Program-made: the position numbers and the translations under genes
The notes under the pieces: generated by a model
Databases searched by the model: none
What the model was told of the DNA's origin: nothing
Seen by the model: the letters and a program-made list of their open reading frames with translations, nothing else
Part shown: positions 34,810 to 46,159 of the stretch, in pieces
Position numbering within the stretch: position 1 is the first letter of the stretch
How the letters are laid out: each line of letters opens with the position of its first letter
Assembly: GCA_002205965.3 (NCBI GenBank)
Contig: NADL03000132.1
Coordinates: forward strand, 166,874-230,873
Source: Kappaphycus alvarezii
Lineage: Eukaryota; Rhodophyta; Florideophyceae; Gigartinales; Solieriaceae
Length of the DNA stretch: 64,000 nucleotides
Direction of reading: 5' to 3'

Positions 34810-37800
34810 GAAACAAAACCGGTCAAGAAAGCAATTTTTTAAGTTTTGCTCTCTAAAAATTTCCCAAATGTATTCAAGATTCAAGTGTTAAGCCTTTAGG
34901 ATGATCTCCCGAAGACGGCGACGAAGATGATGGCGCTCAAGCTCTGCCTTGTTCGGGACTTATCTTGCAAATATTTCAGGAGTGCGTTGTCTGTTCCGCG
35001 GGGTGTTGGTGCTTACGGAAGCTAAGGTGCTCGTGATACTGTACTCGACATGTGCAGCTGACTTGCAGTGACGGCAGCGGAAGGAAGATGATCTAGGTCT
35101 CTTGGTCAGTCGAGAAAAATTAAAAGAGCTGTTGAGAAGTGAAAAATTTCCTCCAACAACACTATTCCTTAATGATTATATTGATCGAAGAAAACGTCCT
35201 TGTAAAAAAAATAATTATCAGGAATTTTCAAAGGGTTGAATGATATAAGATTTTAAATAATTGATGATGTGAAAAATAAATAATAATATTAAAAATATCA
35301 GAAAATAACATAGATGAAAAATATAATTATCTGCCATTAAAAATATTTTTTCTAAATACGATCAGGAAAGGTATCAAAATATTCTGTTAGAAAGTGTAAT
35401 ATTTGATTCTAATTTCTTATATTTCTCGAAAAAGATCATTAACATGTTATGGATGCCTTAATACGAAAAAAAATGAGCCCATCGATACTTTTGCCCATAA
35501 AGAGTTTTTGTGTAATTGAATGAGAGTGGCGAAGATCCAGAGAGCTCGAAAAAAAGTTTTATTCCTTAAAATATTTCAAATTAAACCCCGTAGTTTCAAT
35601 TTCGTATATGCATATCGGCGAAACAACCCTAACGGTCCCTTGAACAAAGTAAATACTATGATAACCTATGGTACACGGCGCAAAAATTCGCAAGCCGCGG
35701 GATGACCCACTGGATTATCCATAAATAATATCTGGTTTAAGACTATATTAAGAATAGAACGATCGAATGGGTAAAAAAGAGTTTAAAATCGAATTAGTTT
35801 ACTCAATTATTAATTTTTATCGAAGAATGTTTATCTAAATCTCATCAAAATATGTCAACAAAATTTCCAATAATCAAATATCAATTTCGTTAGAGCCGTT
35901 TTCACATCTTGGAAGATGATGGTTTAAGTCTTTCTTCGGTTTCTATTTGAAGCAAGTCAGAAAGCTTTATTTTCATTTGTTATGTTTTGAAGAAAAATGC
36001 AAAATCAGAAAATTGTACTCTCAAATTTAAATGGTTTGGGCCTACTAGGCGTAACTATGAACTCATTGTTTTATTGACATAAGCAACGCAGTTATCATGT
36101 GCAAATATAAATCTCTATATTTTTCTGATTCGGAGATCTCAATACAATGAAAAGTCGGTAGGGATCATTGGTCGGAAATTTTCCTATCCTGGAGTCCAAT
36201 TCTTCATGCGGGATAAATAAGACCCTAGATTCCGGTTGGAACAGCTCCATATGTTTGTTTTTACTGATTGGAATATCTCCGGATGGATAGTAAGATGAAT
36301 TTCTCTGTACAAATAATAATATTATTCATGCATAGCATCTTAAGGTTGTCAAGGAGTGCACTGGGTTCTACAGATGAAAATAAGATGATTACTCTCGAAT
36401 TGAATTCCACAACGGTGAAAATAATATCCTGAGAAAGAATTTCACCTTAAAAATACTGCTGTGGAGATTCGAGGCTCAATACATATTTGAGAAATACAAA
36501 ATTAAGAGGAAATTCAGTTTGAAAATATGAAAGCAACCAGAATTATCCCATACGAGAATTGGTAAAAGTAAAAACTTAAACTTTAAACTTCATAATCGCA
36601 ATGGTGCTGCACGAGTACCATTCCTGTAGTTCCTGAATGTTAACGAAGTATGCCCACTTTTAGTACATCTTCGAAAGGTCCACAATCGCAATAAACTCTC
36701 AATTTATTGCTGTATCCACAAGCCAAGATCTATTTCGTCGTACTCGGAAAATGATGATCCAAAGATCAGTCGTCAAAAGCGCACGGATTATCTGCGAATA
36801 TTTTTTCGCGCTCCATAAAATCTCAAGTATGCTACGTTTTTATATTGTATCCTTTTTTATCTCTGTCTGTTCAATCCTTGCCATCCTTCATAGCTTCCTC
36901 CTCTTTGGATATGTACCGCGACGGACTTTCTTCGTTCTTTCAAAACGCCATCCCACCATAGTGCACTTGTTCCCTAAAAAATTGCCGTCGTGAGATTTAA
37001 GAGTCCTCTTTATCATAATCCCAGGGGCCGCCGCTATATCATATTTCTCTCTCAGCCTTTGCAGAATTTTTGAATCACTTCATTGGTGTAAACTTATCGA
37101 TAACTTTCAATCTCTTCTTTGGTGTGCTCCTAACCAGGATACCAATGATCGAAGAGTAACAACAATAAATGACATAAGACACTGGTCTTTGTTATTATTC
37201 GAAAATATTTTCGACTAAAATACATGCCAATTCAGTATGGTTAGTTATACATCAGTTTATCTGTGTTCTGTCTATTATTCTTACCTTCACCCACTCTTCC
37301 ATACCCAACTAGCCTAATACCAAATATCTGATCGTGAGACTTGCAATTATTTGACCTTCGGACTATTTATGATCGCCTTGCTATGACGGAATTGATATAA
37401 ATGAGTTGAATCTCAAGGAAGTATGATTATATTCTTGGAAACTGCCTATATGTGTTATATGAAACTTTTATATCATATATATTGTCCCAATTGAGTTTAA
37501 TTTCCTCACTTCCTTGGTACTTCGCACTTTATTTACTCTGAGTCTCAGTCAGCACCCATACTTGTTGGTTCGAGCAACTGTAGGCTGCACTCACACCAAG
37601 CATATGTCTGTACATCTTATACCAACAGATTAGCCATCTTCATCATCCTCAACTCAACTTTATCCTTTCTCTACCTCTGTGCCAGCGCATATCGTCTCGA
37701 ATATCTTCTTCTTTGCTACCCGCCGTTTTTGCTCTGCTCCAGTATCATGAGCGGATAAGCTTGAGATGTTGGCATGCGATGTTGATCGAAGATATGCATA

Positions 37801-38620
37801 TGAAAATCTCTAATGATGTTTGTAACTTAGCTCAGCTCACCTTTCTCAAGGGTTTAGAGGCCTAGAATCTACATATCGGATAGCGGCCGCGTCTTATTGG
37901 CTCTGTTGTCACCATTATACCATTTTTTGGCTCTCATTTCCTGCTTTTCCTATCTTTCCCTTGACTTACGTCATTTCTCGATTATTCGCTCTCATGTCCC
38001 CGATACTAGCCGCGTTACCTGTAATTTCGCCTAATTTTTTCCTGCAGGCCACGAGAATCCCCATGATCTCCCCCATACCTTGTTAAATACAATAAATACT
38101 GAGCTTATTAATTGCATATACCATCGTTACAATTTATTTTTTACCCCTGTTTTCCACTGGCGCCACGTGTCTACCACTGTTTACAGGTCCTAATGTCCAT
38201 TAACTACTCTTCACTTCAGCGGGAATGGTACCTGGGCTGCTTTCTAAATTTGTAGTACCGTCGTCTGTTTACGTTCCAGAGTGCCAATTTTCTCGTAATC
38301 TCGCCTCTACATATTGTGTTCCTGCTCGAATTACATTCTGAACGTTCATAGACGTCACTTGAGGTAGATCGCCTCCGCTGATTCAAATGAATACGTGAAT
38401 AGCTCGCTCGATCCATGGGCAATACTGCTCTCCCTTACGTTACTCCTATTTCTCGAGAGCATCCTTTTCTCGATCTCTCTACATAAACGATAGTTTCCTA
38501 CAAGGCTCCCAGGCTCCCAATTTTCTCAGAAAGTAAGGTCCCGCTCGTACTGACCACCTTTACCCTTGTGACTCTTCCTTGACCAAGATCCGCCTCTTTT
38601 TATCATTAACTCCGATTTCG
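34810..38620. other. AT-rich stretch without recognisable gene
   Basis: No domain, RNA gene or terminal repeats seen. The frame at 36751-36993 (+) contains hydrophobic segments but no family signature. Composition becomes less AT-rich from about 37.6 kb towards the LTR. Confidence 0.5.
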
Positions 38621-38621
38621 C

Positions 38622-39973
38622 CAATGTGCGCAAACTCGCACACGAAAAAATCAAGAAGAGGAACAAAATTGTATACAGTATCGGAATTTGGAAGATGTTT
38701 TTACAGTTTCGGGATTTCCAAGGTATTTTTAATTTGTATGAGTGTCGCAATATCATAGGCTGATTTTTTGTTTAAAGACCCAATGTCATTAATAGGTGCC
38801 ATTACTGTACACGCCCAAAATCGTCTTACTATTCGAAGAAAGTCGCAGTATTTATAGTTCTAAATCGACTTCGTTGAGGGAACCCCCCACCATTAACTAC
38901 CCCATCAGCCCACCCCTTCTTTTGGCCATTATCATGACCAGCCTCTGCCCTTCCCTCACACCACTAATTCATCCCGAGGCCGTCGTCCACTCAACGTTTG
39001 GCCCTGATGGCAAATGATCCAACTGATTACGATGATTACGATGATTACTGTGGAAGGTTAGACCGGAAACGCGTTCGCGAGTGGGTCCGCCGAAACTGCT
39101 TTGAGCAGGCAGCAGAGGAAGAGAACGAAGAAGAGGAAGAGAACGAAGAGGAGGACCGGGTGGATCCGTAGGAGCTACTAGTGTATAACGGTGAGGGGGC
39201 TCCCATGGAGAAAAAGGGGAGACTGAGGGAGAAATTGTGATCTCTGACTCTTCTGGCGAAGATGAAGAGAGGAGTGAAGAGGAGGATGAGGAGGATGAGG
39301 AATATGAGGGGGAGGGAGACATGGAAAGTGCTGGATCAGTGGGGAAGGAGCCAAAAAATATGGACCAGGCGGTCCCGACTCTGGAACCGGATGGGGGCGT
39401 CCTCAGTGATCTAGATATTTAGCAGGAGGCAATGGAGAATTCTAAGCCTTTCGCGGATATTTGTGTGGACTGCCTGGGTGGAACGGATTTTTTAGGGGAA
39501 CTGATTGGCTCTGATATAGATGACTAAGATATTAAGGAAAGAATCTAGATATTTATCCTGATAGTATCTGCTGTTAATCTTTGTCGTTCACACAAATTTA
39601 TTTGGTGCATTTTGTGGTTCTTGGTATGTTTCTTTGAGACTTTAGGGTTAGCCAAAAAATTTATATAAGCTGAGTAAACTGCTCCCTCTTGTCGAGGTCA
39701 AGCAAGTTGACAGACAATCTCAAGCCAAGTTCCGAGTAGTAGGAAGTTGAGAGTCATCCTCAGACCCAAAAAACCTTGTTCCTACGCTGCTCACAGTTCA
39801 TCGGGGGTAGACCTGCCCTTTTTATACTTGCTTGTAGCCCTCTCAACTCTTTCCATATAGACTCCTTTTTGTTCGTTCAGCTATACCACGGTAGCACTTT
39901 TGTCGCTCGAAAAACCTCCTTCCTGGGGAAGGTGGTTCTGAGTATCTCTTCCCCCGACTATTTATCCCTATCA
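38622..39973 (+). mobile_element. LTR, 1.34 kb family, copy D (5' LTR of a gypsy element)
   Basis: The start CAATGTGCGCAAACTCGCAC (TG eroded) and end ...CCCTATCA match the family. Acidic U3 frames lie at 38934-39527, the TATA box near 39664, and then R/U5. Unlike the other copies, it is followed directly by gag-like and pol sequence in the same orientation (39974-43080). It is therefore probably the 5' LTR and ties the family to Ty3/gypsy. No matching 3' LTR is found after 43.1 kb. Confidence 0.75.
38934..39527 (+). pseudogene. U3-encoded acidic protein, copy D
   Basis: The N-terminal block is degraded; the DYDDYDDYC-like region and EWVRRNCFEQA remain. The C-terminal part is well kept: DSSGEDEERSEEEDEEDE, KEPKNMDQAVPTLEPDGG, VLSDLDI, then a stop (TAG where copy A has TCG). 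ENSKPFADICVDCLGG and IGSDIDD follow to a stop at 39527. Conservation with copies A and B supports a real protein family. Confidence 0.5.
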
Positions 39974-42900
39974 AATACCTCCAGGTAATAACGTTCTTCC
40001 AAGCTGTTTCACTGCACTACCCTACCCCCATTCTTCGCGCGGTACCGCTGCCCACCTTGAGCAAGTATTTCGTGGCATCAACAGTAGCTTAGTGCGCCCA
40101 AAGGTCCCACTAGAAACGTACAGAGCCCCGCGACGCTCTCGTAGCATCTCGCCAGGCCCTCTAGACTACCAGCAACGCAAGAAGTAATGTCACCCGGGCC
40201 TTTATTGCATACCACGTTTGCAATAAATGGACGGAATAGCATCGCCCAAGATCCGCGTCCAGCCCGCTCTCCGGGGGCGATGCAAGCAATTGTTATGTGC
40301 TGCTGCCCGCTACGGAAAGGCAATGCGGTCGCATTACAATGCCCCGATGGCTGTTGTAAACGTTCGAAAAACCATCCACGCGATCCGCACCTTACACCCG
40401 CGTCCCGCGCCCAATCGAATGCCTCCCGTCGTGATCCCCTCCCACTGGAGCCTGTTGTTACAAGGTATGCCCTTGAGAGCGCCGTTCGCCGCCTTTCCTT
40501 TTCTGGGATAGAGCAGCTGGTTCCATCTGCACTTCTAGACGTCAGTAAGCCCAGAATCCAGTATTGCGGGCGAGGCGGTTCTAACGCAAAAAAAACTTCC
40601 AAAAGGTCTTCCTCCGAAGCTAAAGTATGATTTGAATATCGATTTGGAGAGAGGTGCAAACCCGCAGGAAAACGGTCTCTACAAGCTTTCAGAAAAAGAT
40701 GTGATGGAGGTTTGTAAAAAATCTGGATTATCTTCCGTTTAATTACTTCATAATACCAAGCAAAAGCCCTGCGAAGCGCTAATACTGTTTGTAACAAAAC
40801 AGGATAGCAGTTCGCGGATGTCTATGGATTACAGAGCAGTTTATCGGCTTGCTTTAAAAACAGCTGTCTCCTGCCACGCATCGATTACATCTGTTATCAA
40901 CCCAAAGGAGCCAGTAACGTCTCTAAAATAGATCTGGGAATGATTTATTTTCAGATCAAACTGCAGAATTCTTCAATTCCGATCAAATCTTTTTGAACCA
41001 GATACGAACACTTTGATGTTGTCTTACTACCGTTTGGGTCGACCAAAACACCAGCAACTTCCATGAATTTAATGAAAGAAATATTCAGAGACGCCTGGAT
41101 TTCTTCGTTTTCGTTTATTTAGATGACTTTTTTATCTTCAGTAAGACATAGAAAGTACATTTAGAAAACATGCTGCAGTAGTAAAGATTCTTAGGAAGGA
41201 TAATCTGCTCGCTAAATTGTCAAAATTTGTGTTCAGTGTTAAGGAAGTCGAGCCAAGAAGTAATCGAGATGGATCTCAAAAAGACTGAAGCAGTCATGTA
41301 AAGGCCCTCCTCAAAGAACAAGAAAGCTTCAGTCGTTCTAAGGACTGGCCAACTATGATACAAGTTTCATTAGAGGGTGATCATTGTTTACCAAACTTCT
41401 TAATGAGTTGACGAAAAAAGTACCATTTCTGAGGACGGATATTCAGAACGAATCATTTCAGATCATCATTAAATTGATACTCAGTGCCACGGTCTTTAGG
41501 AAATTTGACTATGAACTTCCAATATATTTAACCCTAGACGCCTGCAAGTATGCAAATGGAGCTGTATTAGAACAGGGTTACTCAAAGTCAAGAAGAACAG
41601 TTCCCAGTGCGTCTATAACTTTAATTCATGCTGAGCGAAATTGTACCTCATTAAAGAGAGCCCTTGGCCATTTTATAGTCTCTGACATGGTGGAGATCAT
41701 TCCTGTACGGATAGTTCTTCACGGCTCATTCTGAGCAGTAACCATTAAGATACCTCGAGACCCAAGAAAATCTGTCGCAGAAATAGTCAAATGGTTGGAA
41801 AGATTCGCCAATTTTGATTTCAAAATTATACTCATATCCGGGAATTCAAATGTTGTTGCCGATGCCCTCTCAATACACCATAGAATTTACAATCAATTCA
41901 CCATCGAAACAGAGAAATACTTCAGGAATATATAAAGAAGACATACTCTGAGTCGAGCAATATATCCGTACATTCTGTTGATAGTTCTAAGCTAGAGGAG
42001 CTGGCGAAATAATACAAGCTAGATGAGACCACAAGACCAATACAAGTATCTAAAAGCACCTTTCGATACAAAAGGACTGCGTTCACGAAGATACGGAAAT
42101 ATTCGCAACCCAGAAGTAAAATTTAAGGTCAATTCATTACATGACCATTTTTCTACTCCTAGTACTGGAAATTTGGAGATTTCAAAAAATATAATTAGAA
42201 TATCACCTAAATTTTACTGAAACCCCCTTGATACAGTTGTATTGCTGCCAAGGAGACAAACCACCCTATCAGAATTTTGCAGATCATTTACAGCCTTTTG
42301 ACCCCCGAAACCCAAATGGATGCACACAGCGATGTACTGTATCACACCGCTTCCAAGGTCAAACAAAGGGAACTATAACATCTTGACAGTTGCTTACAGA
42401 TTATCATAGATGAGCATATTTATCCCAGTTAACTCTAAAATAGATGCTGCTTCAACCGCCACGCTGTTTAAGAATCAAATCTACAGAAATCATGGAATTC
42501 CGACGGATATCATTCGTGATTGGGATTCTATATTTATGAGTGAGTTTTAGAAGAGTCTTTTCAATCTTACGAGTACCAAAACTTCCTCTTCTTTAGCTTA
42601 TCACCTACAGACAGATGGTTGATATGAAAAAATGAACATAATAATCGAATAAATGATTCAATCTTTGTTACTTCGACAAGTCGGATTGGGACCAGTATTT
42701 TTATACTTAGAAGTTGCTAACAGTTTATCTATTATTGAAACTATAACATTCTTTCCCGTTTTCTTCAATTATGTATTTTACACCACAACCGCCTCTTTGG
42801 ACAAACCCTCCGCAACACAGTTTCTCAGAAATAATCAAGAATCACTGCAAAAAGCCCAAGATCATATCAAAAAATTAAATGATTCAACCTTCTCGGATCT

Positions 42901-43085
42901 TAACAAAAAAAGAAGGACGTCCACTTATAAAGTTGGTGATAAAGTATGGTTGTCTAAAAAACTCAATCTTGGAAGATGGTGCACAATCTCGAAGACTAAA
43001 CCAAAATTTTGGGGTCCTTTGAGTAAGAAGACACCAATGCAAATTTTGAGCTGTACCGAGACGCCGGTATAAAACACAAGATCAT
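39974..43085 (+). mobile_element. Ty3/gypsy internal region attached to LTR copy D
   Basis: Gag remnant (about 40044-40590): an Arg/Pro-rich stretch (PLETYRAPRRSRSISPGPLD) and then a zinc-knuckle-like YHVCNKW near 40208. Pol start near 40596: PPKLKYDLNIDLE then YKLSEKDVMEV. RT, RNase H and integrase are described separately. The order LTR-gag-RT-RNase H-integrase is that of Ty3/gypsy. It is 3'-truncated or too decayed to find the second LTR. Confidence 0.7.
40596..43085 (+). pseudogene. gypsy pol: RT, RNase H, integrase (frameshifted)
   Basis: RT motifs: SMDYRAVYRL (about 40818), KIDLGMIYFQIKL (about 40925), VVLLPFGSTKTPATSMN (about 41018) and the active site VYLDDFFIFS (41110-41140) with both aspartates present. 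RNase H: LTLDACKYANGAVLEQG (about 41528) and HAERNCTSLKRALG, ending in RFANFDFKIILISGNSNVVA and DALS (41800-41870). Integrase: LTVAYRLS-type D region (about 42385), RDWDSIFMSEF (about 42510), YHLQTDG-stop-YEKMN (about 42600). A C-terminal YKVGDKVWLSKKLNL then KPKFWGPL (42928-43020) follows. There are several frameshifts and a few stops, one between QTDG and YEKMN. It is less decayed than the 8-12 kb copy and belongs to a different gypsy lineage from the element at 59-63 kb. Confidence 0.75.
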
Positions 43086-43359
43086 ACCATTTTGTGCCAA
43101 GTCAGTTACATGAAGCTACCGTGGGTATCTCTTGGGGTCCTCGAAACATTTCGGACTTAACCGATCAGCAATTACTTTATGCCTTCTTTCCAACTGGACT
43201 AATAGACTTTTCACATGATTTTTAGTGCTGTTTGTATCACTAATAGCTGCTAGACGATCCTTCATAATCTTGCAGTCTGATGCTTTTAGGATTTATGTTT
43301 CTAGAATGCCTTTGAATTCAGTGTCATTTGCTTACAATTTAACTTTTCTGCTGTCAAGT

Positions 43360-46130
43360 ACTTGTTTTATATAAAAACTGTTCTGATTTGTCGGCCTGCT
43401 TACCGGAAGCATCAACCATCTATTCAACCATCGACTACCGTTTGTGCGCTCAACACCCCATACGAATGCGACTCTGACGAAAGAATCAGAACCAATGGGA
43501 GGGCCAAGAACTGTAAAACCATCGGCGTGGAGAAAAGAGCAGGGAAGAGTGAAGACAGGAGGAGTAGGGGAGAGGCTGCAGACTTATGCTTTAGACATAT
43601 TCAATGCAAAACCGATTGCAGAATCATGAGTTTGGAAAATTGCAACGCAGAGGGAGCCTACGAGCAAGGAACAAACAAGTTCCCATTATCGATATAAAAA
43701 ACGTTGAGGGGGGCCTGAATCGGTCCTGAAACTGGAGAACGAAACAAAAAAGACCTGGAGTGAAAGCGTGAGGCCCAAGTAGATCACCCCGCTGGACGCC
43801 ATCAGTGCTGATTAAATAGAATGAACCTAATGGGAGCAAAGATGTATCCCCATAGCAGTATTGAACCCATCGTGCGATACCATGTGAGAACCATAATGCG
43901 TTGTCAAGATGTGCCCTCAAAAGTATTGTGGGCATTGACTTGCATCAATACGTTGGCCCGGAACTAGTAGTTTTGCGCTAGGAGACTGTAACTTTAAATA
44001 TAACCTCAGCCCTGATTTTATCGCCAACGCCAGGTAGATGAGGAAGAAGATGCAAAAAACAGTGGAGCATGCATGGTGGGCAAGGAGTGGGAAAATAAGG
44101 CGGTGAAGGAGGAGCCCCACAGCGATAGGACAAAGGCCAGCTTTGAGCATAGAGAGAGCTTTAAGCTTGCCCTGCATAAGTAGGCCCGGCACTAGTCAGA
44201 TATTTCGGCGGTGGAAAACAAGTCAATTAATTCTCAGCTCATAGAATAAGTCCATAATGTGAAGCACATCAACCCACCTGGCTACGCAAATAAAAGAAGA
44301 CCCTAGGAAAGGCCTCAAATCCAGGTGCAGTGGACCATTTGAGGCTTTGAAAGTCTCTAATAACATCAGAGACCGAGATATTGACGGCAGGAGGGAGACG
44401 AGAGCGAGAAAGTGACTGAACAGGAGACTCGGACGTGGGATTAAGGGCGTCTATTCTGCAGATATTTTCTTGTGAGGGCATATTAGGGGTAGTATCGACC
44501 AACAGGACTGCTGTAATGTGGGAATGACTGCTACAGTGCACTAAACGGCGTCTGCGCTGGAGTGGAGAAGTTGACGGGAAGGCGTCGGTGTGGGCAAAGG
44601 GGGAATGTACGGAAGAATTAGTATCGGAGCACTCAGATAAGCGGGGGAAATTGAGAGCAGCGGGGGGATGGAATATAGTTCTACAGGTCATTTTTGGTTA
44701 TTGATTTCGGAACTGTGACGTATTTGAAGATAGAAAGTCCAACGCCAGCATCGGGGGAGCAGGTCGCTTGGTGGCAGAAGATCCGGTCGTGAGGATCCGT
44801 AGCATGCCACTAGTGTTAAGCCATCCGCATCGGTTTGTTTCTGGCCTATCGACGACTGGGTAGGTGCCGGGTTTCTGGACGAAGTTTGGGAGGAAACATA
44901 TCCGGAGCGAAGTCAGGTTCGGCGCAAATAGTATTATATTCTGCAGCTTCTAGTCAGCCAAGGAACTGAGCAAAAGAAGAGGACGAATGCTACTGACAGT
45001 GCGGAGATTCTAAGCTCCCGATTTTCTTTCAAAGGCCAGGAATGGCTTCGCGGATATAGGAAAGAGATAGAAATAAGTAAAGGTCTAAAATTTTAGAAAA
45101 CAGGAGTTCGTGAGGGTCCTGGTTGTCCAATGCCTTCGTAAAATTACGGAAGTCGGTATCGGAGTGAGAAAGAGACAAAAAATTCCGTTCTGCTGCGCAG
45201 GCCATGAAGACATTAGAGGAAAAGGAGCAAATAATGTAACAAGAGCCCAAAAAACCACCTTTTCAGATACCCCGGCGGAAAGCGAGTGGATCCTGTACAG
45301 CAACGTGCGAAGGAGATATAACGAAAACAACAAGATTGCAATCCCCGCCAAAGAGCCCTCTAGCGGCTCTGCAGACGCGTCCAGGAAATTTCGTGGAGAT
45401 ACGAACAGTAGAAATGTAACCATGTCGGGTAAGGCCCTGGCGACCCGGGAAAAAGATACGGCGAATGAGCTTGGGGCCAGCCGGAGGCAAGGTCGGCGCG
45501 CGTAGATGCGATTGAAAGGGAGGTATAAGAGCTTGCATGGGAGATTGGTCCGACTTGGGAGCACTGGAAGTTGGGGAGGAAGGAGCGGCAAGAGAGTTTA
45601 GAATGTGCAAGACGGAACGAAACTGAAGATTTTACTGCAGGGATGAGGTCAGCGCGTCCGCCACAGGGGAGTTCTAGACAGAAGTAAAGCATAAATCTGT
45701 GGCCGCAGGGTCGGAGAGGTCTGCGACACCTTCGAAGATGGCGACGCATTTGGCCAAAAATGTACATCCGGGCGTCGTCAATGAAACCACTGTATCGGGG
45801 CGCCCAGAGGCAGGTCGGGTGGAAATTCGGTGGAGCATAGTGGCAACAAAGGAGGAGTCTGGAGATCACAGAAAAATTGGAATGGGCAATATAAAGATCA
45901 CACGTCTCCAAATAGTGAAGAGGAAATAAATAATACAACGAGGCGAAAGAAATTAATCTGGGGAAATTGGGAGGTTTTTCTCGTCCTGTTTCTCGAAGTC
46001 GCGAAAATTGCTAACTGAGAGGACAAGATAACGAGTGCAGAGCTTCGTCGGCGTCATAAAATGCGCAAAATTGGGGCAGTGGGAGCCGTAGAGGTGTGGG
46101 CGCGATAGTTTGATGGATGGAGTGGGTGGG
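43360..46130 (-). pseudogene. Non-LTR retrotransposon (LINE), reverse transcriptase part
   Basis: On the - strand the 44691-44269 frame ends in ISVSDVIRDFQSLKWSTAPG, the DV...LK...APG start of LINE RT. Next comes LKALSMLKAGLCPIAVGLLL near 44165, matching the RPIAVGE motif, then GVGDKI near 44020. IARWVQYCYG and STDGVQRGDLLGP follow (43880-43760), then the active-site box YIDNG near 43700, where YxDD is expected. The N-terminal part (45.9-44.7 kb) is less clear. Frameshifts are frequent. Its type matches the C-terminal fragment at 28.8-30.0 kb. Confidence 0.6.
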
Positions 46131-46159
46131 TCGGAGAGCAGTGAAAGAAGAAAGGCGAC

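Noticed and set aside
38969-39322. Ser/Pro-rich 117-codon - strand frame, and similar frames at 15289-15643 (-) and 31852-32061 (+)
   Set aside because: They are antisense shadows of the Glu-rich U3 protein; the acidic strand is the one with conserved non-repetitive motifs.
33113-39973. One 6.9 kb retrotransposon bounded by LTR copies C and D
   Set aside because: The two LTRs are in the same orientation, but the 4.8 kb between them has no pol domains and is mostly AT-rich, and the copies differ by a large U3 replacement. They look like independent insertions.
40078-40797. 239-codon open frame on the - strand
   Set aside because: It lies antisense to the gag/pol start of a gypsy element that follows its LTR on the + strand. 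The + strand shows gag-like (PLETYRAPRRSRSISPGPLD) and pol (PPKLKYDLNIDLE) motifs, while the - strand has none.
45085-45938. Long overlapping - strand frames of 168 and 192 codons
   Set aside because: Neither alone shows a domain. They sit upstream of a LINE RT and are best read as pieces of that decayed polyprotein, not as separate genes.
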